Source: Ruegeria sp. THAF57
GTDB lineage: Bacteria > Pseudomonadota > Alphaproteobacteria > Rhodobacterales > Rhodobacteraceae
Direction: 5' to 3'
Length of the DNA: 64,000 nt
NCBI RefSeq assembly: GCF_903914075.1
Contig: NZ_CAIWNQ010000004.1
Coordinates: 248,001 to 312,000 of the forward strand
The notes under the pieces are model-generated. The model saw only the letters and a list, made by a program, of their open reading frames with translations. It was not told the DNA's origin and ran no database searches. This document shows positions 8,939 through 18,989 of this stretch, piece after piece (the first letter of the stretch is position 1; each line of letters starts with the position of its first letter). The position numbers and the translations under genes are program-made.

Positions 8939-10411
8939 ATGGCATTATCCTGGCTGCTGCTTATCCTGCTTGCGCTGGCAGTGATCGGTTTCTTCACGGG
9001 TCGCTCCCGTGCCTTGGCAAGCGCAGGAGGAGACGCGCGCGAGTTGCATTCGCTGCCGTCCTATTATGGGTACAATGTCGCCCTGTCTGCGTTGGTTCCG
9101 GCACTTGGCGTTTTGATTGTATGGCTTCTTGCCCAGCCGATGATCGTGAACAGCACGGTTTCCAGCCTTATCCCCGAGCAGTCGATCCCAGAAGGTTCTG
9201 ATCGCGGCCTCATAATGAGCGAAGTACGTCGCGTGGCCGTTGGGTTGGATGGGGCAGTCGCCGCAGGCGCAATGACCGAAGCGCAGGCCCAAGACGCGAA
9301 TTCGGATATTGATCAACTGACGGCAACACTAAAGGACGCCGGGCAGGTACTGACGCAGGAGATTTCTCAGCCGATCCTGATTGCGGCGCAAAAATACCGC
9401 AGTATGACGTCGACCGGATCGGTTGCCATGCAGGGCATTGTTCTGGCTGTCGCACTTTTGGGGGCAGCCTTCGCCTATATCCGCACGCATAAAGAATTCC
9501 GCGCCCGTAACGTGGTCGAGCAGGCGGTTCTGGCACTGCTGCTGCTGGCGGCTTCTATCGCGATCCTGACGACCGTGGGCATCGTTTTGTCGATGTTCTT
9601 TGAAACGCTGAACTTCTTCCAGCTTCATTCTTGGAAGGACTTCTTCTTTGGCAGCACATGGGCCCCCAACTTCCGTGGCGGGTCAGAGCTGTCGATCCTT
9701 CCGCTGCTGTGGGGTACGCTCTATATCTCATTAATTGCTTTGCTGGTCGCGGTACCGATTGGCCTGTTCGCGGCGATCTACCTGTCGGAGTACGCCACGG
9801 GTGCGACGCGCGCTGTGGCGAAACCGTTGCTTGAGATTCTCGCCGGTATCCCGACCATCGTTTACGGTCTTTTTGCCCTTTTGACGGTCGGCCCCGCATT
9901 GGTGTCGATGTTCGGTGAAGGCGGTGCGCTCGGGGTTGGCTGGATGGCTAGCTCGAACGCGGTGCTGACTGCGGGGCTGGTAATGGGCATCATGCTGATC
10001 CCGTTTGTTTCGTCGCTGTCGGATGACATCATCAACGCGGTGCCGCAGTCGATGCGCGATGGATCCTTGGGTTTGGGCGCGACAAAATCCGAAACCGTGC
10101 GTCAGGTGGTTCTGCCCGCCGCTTTGCCGGGTATCGTGGGTGCGATCCTGTTGGCCGCCAGCCGTGCCATTGGCGAAACAATGATCGTGGTCATGGCCGC
10201 CGGTGCAATCGCCAAGTTCTCGGGCAACCCGTTTGAGGCGATGACGACGATCACAACCCGGATCGTCAGTCAGTTGACCGGCGATACTGACTTTGCCAGC
10301 CCTGAGACGCTGGTGGCTTTTGCGCTGGGTCTGACCCTGTTCATCATCACGCTGGGGCTGAACATCTTCGCCCTTTATATCGTACGCAAATACCGGGAGC
10401 AGTACGAATGA
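8939..10411 (+). CDS. pstC: Phosphate ABC transporter permease PstC
   Basis: Inner-membrane permease of 490 residues, well over the roughly 320 of E. coli PstC. The extra length is N-terminal: a membrane helix (about 1-17), a second near 45-70, and a polar stretch of about 85 residues before the core. The core has the typical helices and the cytoplasmic EAA-type loop GATKSETVRQVVLPAALPG that contacts PstB. The long N-terminus is usual for alphaproteobacterial PstC. The stop overlaps the pstA start by 4 bp. Confidence 0.95.
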   Translation: MALSWLLLILLALAVIGFFTGRSRALASAGGDARELHSLPSYYGYNVALSALVPALGVLIVWLLAQPMIVNSTVSSLIPEQSIPEGSDRGLIMSEVRRVAVGLDGAVAAGAMTEAQAQDANSDIDQLTATLKDAGQVLTQEISQPILIAAQKYRSMTSTGSVAMQGIVLAVALLGAAFAYIRTHKEFRARNVVEQAVLALLLLAASIAILTTVGIVLSMFFETLNFFQLHSWKDFFFGSTWAPNFRGGSELSILPLLWGTLYISLIALLVAVPIGLFAAIYLSEYATGATRAVAKPLLEILAGIPTIVYGLFALLTVGPALVSMFGEGGALGVGWMASSNAVLTAGLVMGIMLIPFVSSLSDDIINAVPQSMRDGSLGLGATKSETVRQVVLPAALPGIVGAILLAASRAIGETMIVVMAAGAIAKFSGNPFEAMTTITTRIVSQLTGDTDFASPETLVAFALGLTLFIITLGLNIFALYIVRKYREQYE

Positions 10412-11769
10412 CCGATATTTCCCAAACGCCTGGGGCTGCTCCTGCTGCGAAGCCCAAAGGTGGCTCATTGTTCGAGAAAGACGCGCGTACCAAACGCCGC
10501 AACGCAGCCGAGGGTCGGTTCAAGCTGTACGGAATTGCCGCCATCGGGATCGGCCTGCTGATGCTGATCATTCTGGTCACGAATATCGTGACAGCAGGTA
10601 CCGGCGCATTCCAGCAGACCTTTCTTGAGCTGAATGTCGAACTGAAGGCCGACAAGCTGGACAAAAAGGGCGACCGCAATATCGAGGATATCAAGAAGGT
10701 CTCGACCTTTGGTTACGCCCCGCTGATTGCCTCGGCGCTTGAGGCCGAAGTACAAAAACTTGGCATTCAGACGGATCTGAAACCCAAAGAAATGGGTAAG
10801 ATCCTGTCAAAGTCGTCGCAGGCTCAGTTGCGGAACTACGTGATCGCCAACCCCGATGAGATTGGCAAAACCGTCAGTTTCCGCTTTCTGGTCAACAGCC
10901 GCGTAGATGGGTACATTAAGGGCCGTGTCACGCGTGAATCCATCGCCAATGACAAAAGCATAACGGCTGCACAGTTGGATTTTGTTGATCAACTGCGGGA
11001 TGCAGGGGTGCTTTACAAGGCCTTCAACCCCGATTTCATCTTTGGTTCCGACGCGTCAGACCAACGGCCCGAGGCCGCGGGGATCGGCGTATCAATGCTG
11101 GGATCACTGTTCATGATGTTTGTGGTGCTGGCGCTGGCGTTGCCGATTGGCGTGGCCGCTTCGATCTATCTTGAGGAATTCGCGCCGCAGAACCGGCTGA
11201 CCGATATCATCGAGGTCAACATCTCGAACCTGGCCGCCGTCCCGTCGATTGTGTTCGGTATTCTGGGTCTGGCTGTTTTCATCAACTACATGCACCTACC
11301 GACCTCGGCGCCGCTGGTGGGCGGTCTGGTGCTGACGCTGATGACGCTGCCGACGATAATCATCTCGACCCGCGCCTCGCTGAAGGCGGTTCCGCCATCG
11401 ATCCGCGATGCGGCGCTTGGGGTAGGGGCCTCGAAGATGCAAGCGGTGTTCCACCATGTTCTGCCGCTGGCCGCACCCGGCATTCTAACCGGGACCATCA
11501 TCGGTCTGGCACAGGCGCTTGGCGAAACCGCGCCGCTTCTGCTGATCGGGATGGTTGGGTTTATCGCGTCGAACCCGCCCGATGGGATTGTTGCGGGTTT
11601 CCTGTCGCCGAACTCGGCCATGCCTGCACAAATCTATGAATGGTCCAAACGCGCCGACCCGGCCTTTTACGAACGCGCATGGGGGGGCATCATCATCCTG
11701 TTGATCTTCCTTGTGACAATGAACACCATCGCGGTCATCCTGCGCCGCCGCTTTGAACGCCGCTGGTAA
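10408..11769 (+). CDS. pstA: Phosphate ABC transporter permease PstA
   Basis: Second permease subunit, 453 residues. After a polar N-terminus (1-38) and one membrane helix (about 40-65) comes a periplasmic region of some 170 residues not found in E. coli PstA (about 296 residues). The permease core follows, with the EAA-type loop [19 protein letters not shown] and the ending FERRW. Start overlaps pstC by ATGA; the stop lies 10 bp before pstB. The enlarged external domain is a known alphaproteobacterial trait with no assigned role. Confidence 0.95.
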   Translation: MTDISQTPGAAPAAKPKGGSLFEKDARTKRRNAAEGRFKLYGIAAIGIGLLMLIILVTNIVTAGTGAFQQTFLELNVELKADKLDKKGDRNIEDIKKVSTFGYAPLIASALEAEVQKLGIQTDLKPKEMGKILSKSSQAQLRNYVIANPDEIGKTVSFRFLVNSRVDGYIKGRVTRESIANDKSITAAQLDFVDQLRDAGVLYKAFNPDFIFGSDASDQRPEAAGIGVSMLGSLFMMFVVLALALPIGVAASIYLEEFAPQNRLTDIIEVNISNLAAVPSIVFGILGLAVFINYMHLPTSAPLVGGLVLTLMTLPTIIISTRASLKAVPPSIRDAALGVGASKMQAVFHHVLPLAAPGILTGTIIGLAQALGETAPLLLIGMVGFIASNPPDGIVAGFLSPNSAMPAQIYEWSKRADPAFYERAWGGIIILLIFLVTMNTIAVILRRRFERRW

Positions 11770-11779
11770 GGGGCTTATT

Positions 11780-12577
11780 ATGAACGACATGACACGAGTG
11801 GAGAGAGCCGTGGACTCCAAAGCTATCAAGATTGCCGCGAACAAGGTTCAGGTCTATTACGGCGACACTCACGCCATCAAAGACGTGAACGTTGAGATTG
11901 AAGAAAAGACTGTGACTGCGTTCATTGGCCCGTCGGGTTGCGGCAAGTCCACCTTCCTGCGCTGTCTGAACCGGATGAACGACACGATCGACATCTGCCG
12001 GGTTGAGGGTGACATCCTGTTGGATGGTGAAGATATTTACGACAAGCGCGTCGACCCGGTGCAGTTGCGCGCTAAGGTGGGGATGGTGTTCCAAAAGCCG
12101 AACCCGTTCCCCAAGTCGATCTATGACAACGTGGCCTATGGCCCGCGCATCCATGGTCTTGCCAAGAACAAGGCGGAACTCGATGAGATCGTTGAGAAAT
12201 CCCTGCGCCGTGGCGCGATCTGGGATGAGGTCAAGGATCGTCTGGATGCCCCCGGCACCGGCCTGTCCGGTGGTCAACAACAGCGTCTGTGCATCGCACG
12301 CGCAATCGCGACTGCACCGGAAGTTCTTTTGATGGATGAGCCGTGCTCGGCCCTTGATCCGATTGCAACCGCGCAGGTTGAGGAACTGATTGACGAGTTG
12401 CGTTCGCGCTATTCGGTGGTGATCGTGACCCACTCGATGCAACAAGCCGCACGGGTCAGCCAGAAAACTGCGTTTTTCCACCTTGGGAACCTCGTTGAAT
12501 TTGGCGAGACAGGCCAGATCTTCACCAACCCCGAAGATCCCCGCACCGAAAGCTACATCACCGGCCGGATCGGTTGA
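11780..12577 (+). CDS. pstB: Phosphate ABC transporter ATP-binding protein PstB
   Basis: ATPase subunit, 265 residues, powering phosphate import through PstCA and taking part in PhoR signalling. Walker A is GPSGCGKST (about 47-55), the signature is LSGGQQQR, Walker B is [13 protein letters not shown] and the switch is VTHSM. The start ATG at 11780 has AAGGGG upstream; an in-frame TTG at 11753, inside pstA, is not needed. Length and all motifs are standard. phoU follows after 16 bp. Confidence 0.97.
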   Translation: MNDMTRVERAVDSKAIKIAANKVQVYYGDTHAIKDVNVEIEEKTVTAFIGPSGCGKSTFLRCLNRMNDTIDICRVEGDILLDGEDIYDKRVDPVQLRAKVGMVFQKPNPFPKSIYDNVAYGPRIHGLAKNKAELDEIVEKSLRRGAIWDEVKDRLDAPGTGLSGGQQQRLCIARAIATAPEVLLMDEPCSALDPIATAQVEELIDELRSRYSVVIVTHSMQQAARVSQKTAFFHLGNLVEFGETGQIFTNPEDPRTESYITGRIG

Positions 12578-12593
12578 GGACAGGTATCAGATC

Positions 12594-13304
12594 ATGACTG
12601 AACAACATATTGCATCCGCTTTCGACCGCGATCTCGAAGCGATTCAGGCCCACATCATGAAAATGGGTGGTCTGGTTGAGGCCGCCATCATGGGCGCCGC
12701 ACGGTCGCTGGAATCGCGAGATGAGGAACTGGCCCAGCAGGTCCGCGCAGGCGACAAGGCTATTGACGCGCTGGAAGAGCTGATCGACGAAGAAACTGCG
12801 CGTCTTATCGCCTTGCGTGCGCCAACGGCCAGCGATCTGCGTCTGGTGCTGTCGGTGCTAAAGGTTTCAGGCAATCTGGAACGTATTGGGGACTATGCCA
12901 AGAACATCGCCAAACGCACCACGGTTCTTGTGAATGCGGGGGAAATCAACGGCAGCGCCGCGGCCCTGCGCCGTATGGCCCGCGAGGTTGAACATATGCT
13001 GCGTGACGCGCTGGACGCCTATATCCAACGTGACGCAGAACTGGCCACCGATGTCATCAACCGTGACGAAGAGGTGGACCAAATGTATAACGGCCTGTTC
13101 CGTGAGTTTCTGACATTCATGGCTGAAGACCCGCGCAACATTTCGTCCTGTATGCACCTGCATTTCATTGCCAAGAACATCGAACGCATGGGTGACCACG
13201 TCACCGCCATTGCCGAGCAGGTCGTCTATCTGGTCACGGGGGAACGCCCCGCCGAGGCGCGACCCAAGGCCGATATCACGTCGCACACCCCGCAGGAGAT
13301 CTGA
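12594..13304 (+). CDS. phoU: Phosphate-signalling regulator PhoU
   Basis: A 236-residue all-helical protein made of two PhoU repeats. Each has the metal-cluster motif: ERIGDYAKNIAKR in the first and ERMGDHVTAIAEQ in the second. PhoU links PstSCAB to PhoR and keeps the regulon off when phosphate is plentiful. The ATG at 12594 begins the usual MTEQHI-type N-terminus; longer in-frame forms run into pstB. It sits 16 bp after pstB and 3 bp before phoB. Confidence 0.97.
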   Translation: MTEQHIASAFDRDLEAIQAHIMKMGGLVEAAIMGAARSLESRDEELAQQVRAGDKAIDALEELIDEETARLIALRAPTASDLRLVLSVLKVSGNLERIGDYAKNIAKRTTVLVNAGEINGSAAALRRMAREVEHMLRDALDAYIQRDAELATDVINRDEEVDQMYNGLFREFLTFMAEDPRNISSCMHLHFIAKNIERMGDHVTAIAEQVVYLVTGERPAEARPKADITSHTPQEI

Positions 13305-13307
13305 CAC

Positions 13308-13997
13308 ATGTCCGCCGACCAACCTACCGTTCTTGTGGTCGAAGATGAGCTGGCACAGCGTGAGGTGCTGGCGTACAACCTTGAGGCTGAGGGGTTTCGG
13401 GTGGCCAAGGCCGAGAACGGGGACGAGGCCCTGCTTTTGGTCGATGAGGATAGTCCGGACATCATCGTTCTGGACTGGATGATGCCAAATCTCAGCGGGA
13501 TCGAGGTTTGCCGCAGGCTGAAATCAAGGGCCGATACGCGTTCCATTCCGATCATTATGCTGTCTGCTCGCACGGAAGAGGTCGACAAGGTGCGCGGTCT
13601 GGAAACCGGAGCAGATGATTACGTGGTCAAGCCATATTCGGTTGTCGAACTGATGGCTCGGGTCAGAACTCAACTGCGGCGCGTACGACCAGCAACAGTG
13701 GGCATCAGGCTGGAGTTCGGCGATATCATTCTGGATTCCGAAACACATAAGGTTAGCCGTGACAGTAAACCCCTGAAACTTGGGCCGACAGAATTCCGGC
13801 TTCTGAGTACGTTTATGGAAAAGCCCGGGCGTGTTTGGAGTCGTGAGCAGCTATTGGACCGCGTGTGGGGCCGCGATATCTATGTCGATACCCGGACGGT
13901 AGATGTGCATATCGGACGGTTGCGCAAAGCATTGACCCAACATGGTGGAGAAGATCCCGTACGCACCGTACGTGGTGCAGGTTACGCTCTGGGGTAA
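13308..13997 (+). CDS. phoB: Phosphate-regulon response regulator PhoB
   Basis: OmpR-family transcription factor of 229 residues. The receiver domain has acidic residues near 12-13, the phospho-acceptor Asp56 in VLDWMMPN, and the conserved lysine in VVKPYS. The C-terminal winged helix includes LGPTEFRLLSTFMEKPGRVW and the VDVHIGRLRKAL recognition helix. It is expected to bind the Pho box upstream of pstS. It ends the cluster, three bases after phoU; no strong terminator is visible behind it. Confidence 0.96.
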   Translation: MSADQPTVLVVEDELAQREVLAYNLEAEGFRVAKAENGDEALLLVDEDSPDIIVLDWMMPNLSGIEVCRRLKSRADTRSIPIIMLSARTEEVDKVRGLETGADDYVVKPYSVVELMARVRTQLRRVRPATVGIRLEFGDIILDSETHKVSRDSKPLKLGPTEFRLLSTFMEKPGRVWSREQLLDRVWGRDIYVDTRTVDVHIGRLRKALTQHGGEDPVRTVRGAGYALG

Positions 13998-14024
13998 AGC
14001 CGGGCAGGGGACATACCTATCCGT

Positions 14025-14083
14025 CCATGAGAAAAACTCATGGTTGGTTGCGAATCTCTTACTGTCATTTGAAGGGCTGACAG
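14025..14083. repeat. Two small dyads between phoB and gcdH
   Basis: CCATGAG-A5-CTCATGG at 14025-14043 and CTGTCA-N10-TGACAG at 14062-14083. Neither has a T-run. The first may weakly end the phoB transcript; the second lies 38 bp before gcdH and could be an operator. Confidence 0.4.
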
Positions 14084-14120
14084 GTTAGTTTGCGCCCAGA
14101 GATTTGAGCGGAGATACACC

Positions 14121-15350
14121 ATGAACGCCCCCAATACGAAGCCCACCTTGCGCGCCAAAGATGCACCGGACTTGGGGCAATTCGCCTGGGACGATCCATT
14201 CCGTCTGTCTGATCAGTTGACGGAAGACGAGCGGATGATTTCCGACAGCGCGCGGGCTTATGCGCAGGAAAAGCTACAGCCCCGAGTCACCGACGCTTTT
14301 CAGAACGAAGAAACCGACCCCGAGATTTTTCGGGAAATGGGTGAAATGGGCCTGTTGGGGACGACGATCCCTGAAGAATACGGCGGATTGGGCGGGGGAT
14401 ACGTTTCCTATGGTTTGGTCGCCCGTGAAGTAGAGCGCGTGGACTCTGGTTATCGTTCGATGATGTCGGTTCAAAGCTCATTGGTGATGTACCCGATCTA
14501 TGCCTATGGCAGCGAAGAACAACGCCGAAAGTATCTGCCCAAACTTGCAAGCGGTGAATGGATTGGGTGTTTCGGGCTTACCGAACCGGATGCTGGTTCG
14601 GACCCGGCTGGTATGAAAACCCGTGCCGAAAAGACTGACGGCGGCTATCGGCTGACCGGCAACAAAATGTGGATTTCGAACTCGCCGATTTCGGATGTCT
14701 TCGTGATCTGGGCCAAGTCGGATGCGCATGACGGTAAAATTCGTGGGTTCGTTCTGGAAAAAGGCCTCAAGGGGCTGAGTGCTCCGAAAATCCAAAACAA
14801 GATGAGCTTGCGCGCGTCGATCACTGGTGAGATCGTTCTGGATGGTGTCGAAGTGGGCGACGATGCTTTGTTACCGAATGTGCAAGGTTTGAAAGGCCCG
14901 TTTGGCTGTCTGAATCGCGCACGCTATGGAATTAGCTGGGGCGTCATGGGCGCAGCCGAGGCTTGTTGGCATGGCGCACGTCAGTACGGCTTGGATCGCA
15001 AGCAATTCGACAAACCCTTGGCCCAAACACAGTTGTTTCAACGAAAGCTAGCTGACATGCAGACCGAGATTGCGTTGGGGTTGCAGGGCAGCCTGCGTGT
15101 CGGTCGTTTGATGGATCAAGCGGAAGCAGCGCCCGAGATGATCTCGATCGTAAAGCGCAATAACTGTGGTAAAGCGCTTGAAATCGCACGCATGGCCCGC
15201 GACATGCATGGCGGCAACGGGATTTCTTTGGAATTCCAAGTGATCCGCCACATGGTTAACCTTGAGACGGTCAACACCTATGAAGGAACGCATGACGTGC
15301 ATGCCTTGATCCTGGGACGCGCGCAAACTGGATTGCAGGCGTTTTACTAA
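14121..15350 (+). CDS. gcdH: Glutaryl-CoA dehydrogenase
   Basis: FAD enzyme of the acyl-CoA dehydrogenase fold that oxidises and decarboxylates glutaryl-CoA to crotonyl-CoA in lysine, tryptophan and dicarboxylate catabolism. The 409 residues show the GCDH-type N-terminus ([16 protein letters not shown]), the [15 protein letters not shown] flavin segment, the [18 protein letters not shown] block, and the catalytic Glu in [24 protein letters not shown] lies upstream of the start. It stands alone; a LysR regulator or CoA transferase is not adjacent. Assignment over other acyl-CoA dehydrogenases rests on overall resemblance and is likely. Confidence 0.9.
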   Translation: MNAPNTKPTLRAKDAPDLGQFAWDDPFRLSDQLTEDERMISDSARAYAQEKLQPRVTDAFQNEETDPEIFREMGEMGLLGTTIPEEYGGLGGGYVSYGLVAREVERVDSGYRSMMSVQSSLVMYPIYAYGSEEQRRKYLPKLASGEWIGCFGLTEPDAGSDPAGMKTRAEKTDGGYRLTGNKMWISNSPISDVFVIWAKSDAHDGKIRGFVLEKGLKGLSAPKIQNKMSLRASITGEIVLDGVEVGDDALLPNVQGLKGPFGCLNRARYGISWGVMGAAEACWHGARQYGLDRKQFDKPLAQTQLFQRKLADMQTEIALGLQGSLRVGRLMDQAEAAPEMISIVKRNNCGKALEIARMARDMHGGNGISLEFQVIRHMVNLETVNTYEGTHDVHALILGRAQTGLQAFY

Positions 15351-15367
15351 GGGATTCTGCTGTGGAA

Positions 15368-15389
15368 TCGCAGGATGGAAGTCCTGCGA
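15368..15389 (+). terminator. Hairpin after gcdH
   Basis: 8-bp perfect stem TCGCAGGA/TCCTGCGA with a 6-nt loop, 17 bp after the gcdH stop. Only a short T-rich tail (TATTTC) follows, so termination may be weak. The rest of the gap to tesB (to 15517) shows nothing clear. Confidence 0.5.
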
Positions 15390-15517
15390 TATTTCACTTT
15401 AGGGCTACAATGACTGTTCGCATAATCGGTATTATGGTTAAATTAATGCTGTGCGGCGCCAGAATAGCAGTCGTCTAAACAGCGGTTTCCCCGGAATCCG
15501 AATGTTAAAATAAACCC

Positions 15518-16387
15518 TTAAGAATTCTTTTGAACTTTCCGCATTAACCCTTCCTGGGCAACCGATGCCACCAGGATTCCGTCTTCGGAATAGATAGAGC
15601 CTCGATTAAAGTTCCGGCCTCGGCCGGTCCACGGGGAATCCATTGAGTATAAGTGCCAGTTCTCGAACCGCACCGGAGCGTGAAACCACATCGCGTGGTC
15701 AAGGCTTGCGCCATTAACTTCGCCTGTGAACCAGCTCAGCCCATGTGGGCGCATACCAGAACTCAACAGGCTCATGTCTGACGCATAGGTAAGCAGTAAT
15801 TGTTGTGTTCTTTCATCAGCTTGCTTGGCGGCATTCATGCGCATCCACATTTGGTTGCGATCATCTGTTTTCGCGGGTTTCAAAGGATGCACATGGTTGA
15901 CCTCGCGCACCTCAATTGGACGCTCACGCATCAGTTCGCCATGCAATCGTTCCGGAAGCGCGCTCAGGTACTTTTCTTTTAACTCTGTGCGCGCCGGATA
16001 GTATTCCGGCTTTTCCAGTTGCGGCATATCATGCTGATGATCCCAGCCTTCGTCGCGCACATGAAACGATGCGGACATGTTCAGGATTTGCTTTCCGTGT
16101 TGAATTGCAACGACTCGACGCGTAGTGAATGAACCTCCATCTCGAGCTCTATCTACTTGATAAATAACAGGTATTGATGGATCACCCGGTCGAATAAAGT
16201 ACGCATGTAAGGAGTGACACAGCCGTTCGTCCACTGTGCGATACGCGGCGGCAAGCGCCTGGGCAACCACCTGCCCTCCGAATATCCGTGTGGATGTTTC
16301 CCCACCTGACCCTACGCCCCGATAAAGGTCAACTTCCAATCTTTCGAGGTTCAAGAGGTCTATGAGAATACGTTCTGCCTCGGTCAT
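15518..16387 (-). CDS. tesB: Acyl-CoA thioesterase II
   Basis: A 289-residue double hot-dog thioesterase that hydrolyses medium- and long-chain acyl-CoA to free acid and CoA. Family marks are RIFGGQVVAQALAAAYRTV near residue 35, the LHAYFIRPGDPSIPVIYQV block, SFTTRRVVAIQHG, and in the second half the LDHAMWFHAPVRFENWHLY block followed by GRGRNFNRGSIYSEDG. A GGAG site precedes ATG 16387 at 7 nt. It converges with gcdH and diverges from the DsbA-like isomerase gene across 246 bp in which I see no feature beyond AT-rich sequence. Confidence 0.95.
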   Translation of the reverse strand: MTEAERILIDLLNLERLEVDLYRGVGSGGETSTRIFGGQVVAQALAAAYRTVDERLCHSLHAYFIRPGDPSIPVIYQVDRARDGGSFTTRRVVAIQHGKQILNMSASFHVRDEGWDHQHDMPQLEKPEYYPARTELKEKYLSALPERLHGELMRERPIEVREVNHVHPLKPAKTDDRNQMWMRMNAAKQADERTQQLLLTYASDMSLLSSGMRPHGLSWFTGEVNGASLDHAMWFHAPVRFENWHLYSMDSPWTGRGRNFNRGSIYSEDGILVASVAQEGLMRKVQKNS

Positions 16388-16633
16388 GCGGGGTCTCCAA
16401 TTGGATTTAAGACATGGCGTAACAGCCTAGCCCGTTTCGTTCAATAATTGCCCTGACTGAATGCCGTAGGGTGAATCGATTTCATAAGGCATCACCAAGC
16501 AGATCGGCAGGAAATCGGCGGAATTCGCCTGCTGTCGCACTTTAGAGGCAACAGTCTGTTAAACTGTTAGCAGTTAGAGAATCATTTGCTTGTGGTGAGT
16601 GCGTAGTAGCCATATTCCTTCAGGAGGAAGAAC

Positions 16634-17239
16634 ATGTCGCAAGCCATAGATTTTATTTATGATTTTTGCAGTCCAAATGCGTTTCTTGCGCATAAGATAC
16701 TGCCGGAGTTGGCGGACATGCACGGCGTCAATATCGACTTGGTGCCGGTGTTGCTGGCAACCGTTTTCAAGGCCACAAACAACCAAAGCCCGTTTCGGGC
16801 CTTTTCCGACATTCGTCAGAAAAGCGCGTACCTCACGCATGACTTGCACCGTTTTGCCAGACGTCGCGGTTTGAGTTTCCACATGAGCCCGCACTTTCCC
16901 GTAAACACGAAATTCGCCATGCGGGGTGCAGTTTTTGCCTCGGGAAAATCATGGGAAGCCAAATATGTAGATGCCATATTTGATGCGATTTGGGTGCATG
17001 GGCAAAAGGTTGATGAACTTGGCGTTTTGATGGATATCCTGCAGGAAAACGAATTGCCTGTTCGCAAACTGCGCGAGGCAATGACAAGTGTCGAGGTCAA
17101 ACAGCAGCTTAAGGATCAAACAAAAGCTGCTGTAAGAAAGGGCGTATTCGGTGTGCCGACGTTCTTTGTTGGGTCTGAGATGTTCTTTGGAAAGAACAGC
17201 CTTGGAAACCTTGAACTAGAGCTATCCGGTCCGTCGTGA
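16634..17239 (+). CDS. DsbA-family 2-hydroxychromene-2-carboxylate isomerase-like protein
   Basis: A 201-residue thioredoxin-fold protein of the HCCA isomerase/kappa-GST type. The N-terminal active-site segment reads YDFCSPNAFLAHKILPEL, where a serine takes the place of the DsbA cysteine, and the C-terminus has FGVPTFFVGSEMFFG. Known members isomerise 2-hydroxychromene-2-carboxylate in naphthalene breakdown or are glutathione-dependent, but this gene has no aromatic-degradation neighbours, so the substrate is open. AGGAGGAAG gives a strong ribosome site. It is a single gene between divergent tesB and a convergent SDR gene. Confidence 0.82.
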   Translation: MSQAIDFIYDFCSPNAFLAHKILPELADMHGVNIDLVPVLLATVFKATNNQSPFRAFSDIRQKSAYLTHDLHRFARRRGLSFHMSPHFPVNTKFAMRGAVFASGKSWEAKYVDAIFDAIWVHGQKVDELGVLMDILQENELPVRKLREAMTSVEVKQQLKDQTKAAVRKGVFGVPTFFVGSEMFFGKNSLGNLELELSGPS

Positions 17240-17330
17240 TTAGATGTCGTCGGTTGGTCTAAGCGCAGTAAGCTCAAACTGCTTGTCAGTTTGAAGGCTC
17301 AGAAACTTCGGCGTCTAACGCGACATACTT

Positions 17331-18149
17331 TCAGAGTGCCTCAGCGAAGATGTTCCCAGCGGTCACGACGTTTATGCCGCCTGAAACCGGAATGACAGCT
17401 CCGGTTACATAGCTCCCCCCGCGCCCGCAGAGAAACAGCATACATCCGGCAATGTCGTCTTCGCTTCCGACCCGGCCAAGCGGAACGGATTTGCCTACTT
17501 TGGCCCTTACGTCTTCGTCCGCTGTTGCGAACGCTGTCATTCGGGAAACAAACGGCCCCGGTGCCAACGCATTCACGGTGACATTGTATGGTGACAGTTC
17601 CTTGGCCATGATCTTTGTCAGGTGCAAAACCGCCGCCTTCGATGCCGAGTAGCTATAGGCACCATCCCCCATTGGGACCTCTCCCATCACGGATCCGACG
17701 TTGACCACGCGGGCAGGATCATCGGGCGTGCCGGACTTCATCAACATTGGCAACAGTTTTTGGGTCAGGTCAAAAATCCCTGCGACGTTTACAGACATCA
17801 CTTTGTCCCAGGCTTCGTAGGGAAACTGCCCCATCGGTGCGCCCCAAGTAACGCCCGCATTGTTCATAAGGATGTCGAGTCTTTCCGTCCGCTGCCCAAC
17901 CTCGGACACCATGTCGTCGATTCCCTCTTTGGTGCCGACGTCGCCTCCGAACCCTTCGGCGCTGCCCGGGGCATCCAGGGCATTCAACTCCTCCGCTACG
18001 GCTTCACAGGCGTCGCTGTTTCGCGAGGCGATCAGAACATGGGCCCCTGCCCTAACCAAGGCTTCAGCAGCCATGCGCCCAATTCCAGTCGCGCCACCTG
18101 TCACAAGCGCTGTCTTGCCGTTCAGTGAGAACAATGTTTCTGGGGTCAT
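17331..18149 (-). CDS. Short-chain dehydrogenase/reductase (SDR)
   Basis: A 272-residue classical SDR. The NAD(P)-binding glycine motif TGGATGIG is near residue 18, NNAGV near 100, and the catalytic Ser-Tyr-Lys set includes YSASKAA. The C-terminal PVSGGINVV closes the fold. An unusually good Shine-Dalgarno (GGAGGA) precedes ATG 18149; the frame stays open upstream but that stretch lacks SDR features. Residues following the glycine motif (ASRNS) suggest NADP preference. Substrate is unknown, and neighbours give no pathway. Confidence 0.88.
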   Translation of the reverse strand: MTPETLFSLNGKTALVTGGATGIGRMAAEALVRAGAHVLIASRNSDACEAVAEELNALDAPGSAEGFGGDVGTKEGIDDMVSEVGQRTERLDILMNNAGVTWGAPMGQFPYEAWDKVMSVNVAGIFDLTQKLLPMLMKSGTPDDPARVVNVGSVMGEVPMGDGAYSYSASKAAVLHLTKIMAKELSPYNVTVNALAPGPFVSRMTAFATADEDVRAKVGKSVPLGRVGSEDDIAGCMLFLCGRGGSYVTGAVIPVSGGINVVTAGNIFAEAL

Positions 18150-18539
18150 GATCTTTATCCTCCGAGCTTTGGTTTGGCGTGCAAAGACTGCCGCTATCCG
18201 GCGCGCAACTGCAATTTGAAGGTGCGCTTGGCCGGGATCGTGACATTTTTTGCGGTGTCGCCAATGTTCTTTCTGATTGGATAACAGGGATAACGGCGAC
18301 GACATGCAAGCTTTACTCAACGTCGCGCCGGACGGGACATGAGTTTGATTTTGATGACACCGCCGACGGTGGCATCTTGGGCAAAGCGGTTTTCGTCGTG
18401 GCGCGCAGTTCGGGAAGGTAAATAGCTGCCCTGAGGGAACTGTGTGGGAAGGGCCATTCCCTTGTGTTTGAAAAATTGCAGGCGGTGGACATTCCTACCT
18501 TTTCGCGTTTATGAACTTGTAAACAGGAACAGTGAGATT
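18150..18539. other. Gene-free gap between the SDR gene and aroQ
   Basis: 390 bp separating divergent genes. Short open frames exist on both strands but none has a ribosome site or a recognisable product. It should hold promoters for both genes; I cannot place them with confidence. Confidence 0.5.
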
Positions 18540-18989
18540 ATGCACAAAGCTCTGATTTTAAACGGTCCGAACCTAAATCTTCTGGGCACACGTCAGCCTG
18601 AGGTTTACGGCAGCACCACGCTTGAAATGATTGAAAGTTTGTGCGTGAAACACGGCAGTTCTGTCGGTTTGGACGTATCGCATTTCCAATCCAATCATGA
18701 AGGTCAGCTTATTGATGCAATTCACGTTGCCAAGGACACCCAGCACGGAATCGTTCTGAACGCTGGGGCGTTTACGCACACGTCGATCGCGTTGATGGAT
18801 GCCATCGCGTCAGTTGAGTTGCCTGTGGTCGAAGTACATCTGTCCAATATCCATGCGCGCGAAAGCTTTCGGCACAATTCGTACATTGCGCGTGTGGCAA
18901 TCGGGCAAATTTGCGGGTTTGGACCGCAAAGCTATGTATTGGCGCTGGATGCACTATCGGCTCATTTGAACGCAAGGGCTTCTACATGA
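18540..18989 (+). CDS. aroQ: Type II 3-dehydroquinate dehydratase
   Basis: Converts 3-dehydroquinate to 3-dehydroshikimate in the shikimate pathway. At 149 residues it has type II length and motifs: LNGPNLNLLGTRQPEVYG, the QSNHEGQLID block, NAGAFTHTSIALMDA, and VEVHLSNIHARESFRHNS with the catalytic histidine. ATG 18540 follows GAG and matches the family N-terminus. Its last bases overlap the start of the LuxR-type gene by 4 bp, so the two are probably co-translated, an odd pairing of a housekeeping enzyme with a regulator. Confidence 0.96.
   Translation: MHKALILNGPNLNLLGTRQPEVYGSTTLEMIESLCVKHGSSVGLDVSHFQSNHEGQLIDAIHVAKDTQHGIVLNAGAFTHTSIALMDAIASVELPVVEVHLSNIHARESFRHNSYIARVAIGQICGFGPQSYVLALDALSAHLNARAST

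Noticed and set aside
15434..15441. ATGGTTAA, a CtrA half-site
   Set aside because: Between convergent genes, so not in a promoter; expected by chance in AT-rich spacers.
15410..15478. 22-codon hydrophobic frame between gcdH and tesB
   Set aside because: Only a marginal AGGG site, no promoter or terminator of its own, and it lies in a convergent gap after a hairpin; too little to call.
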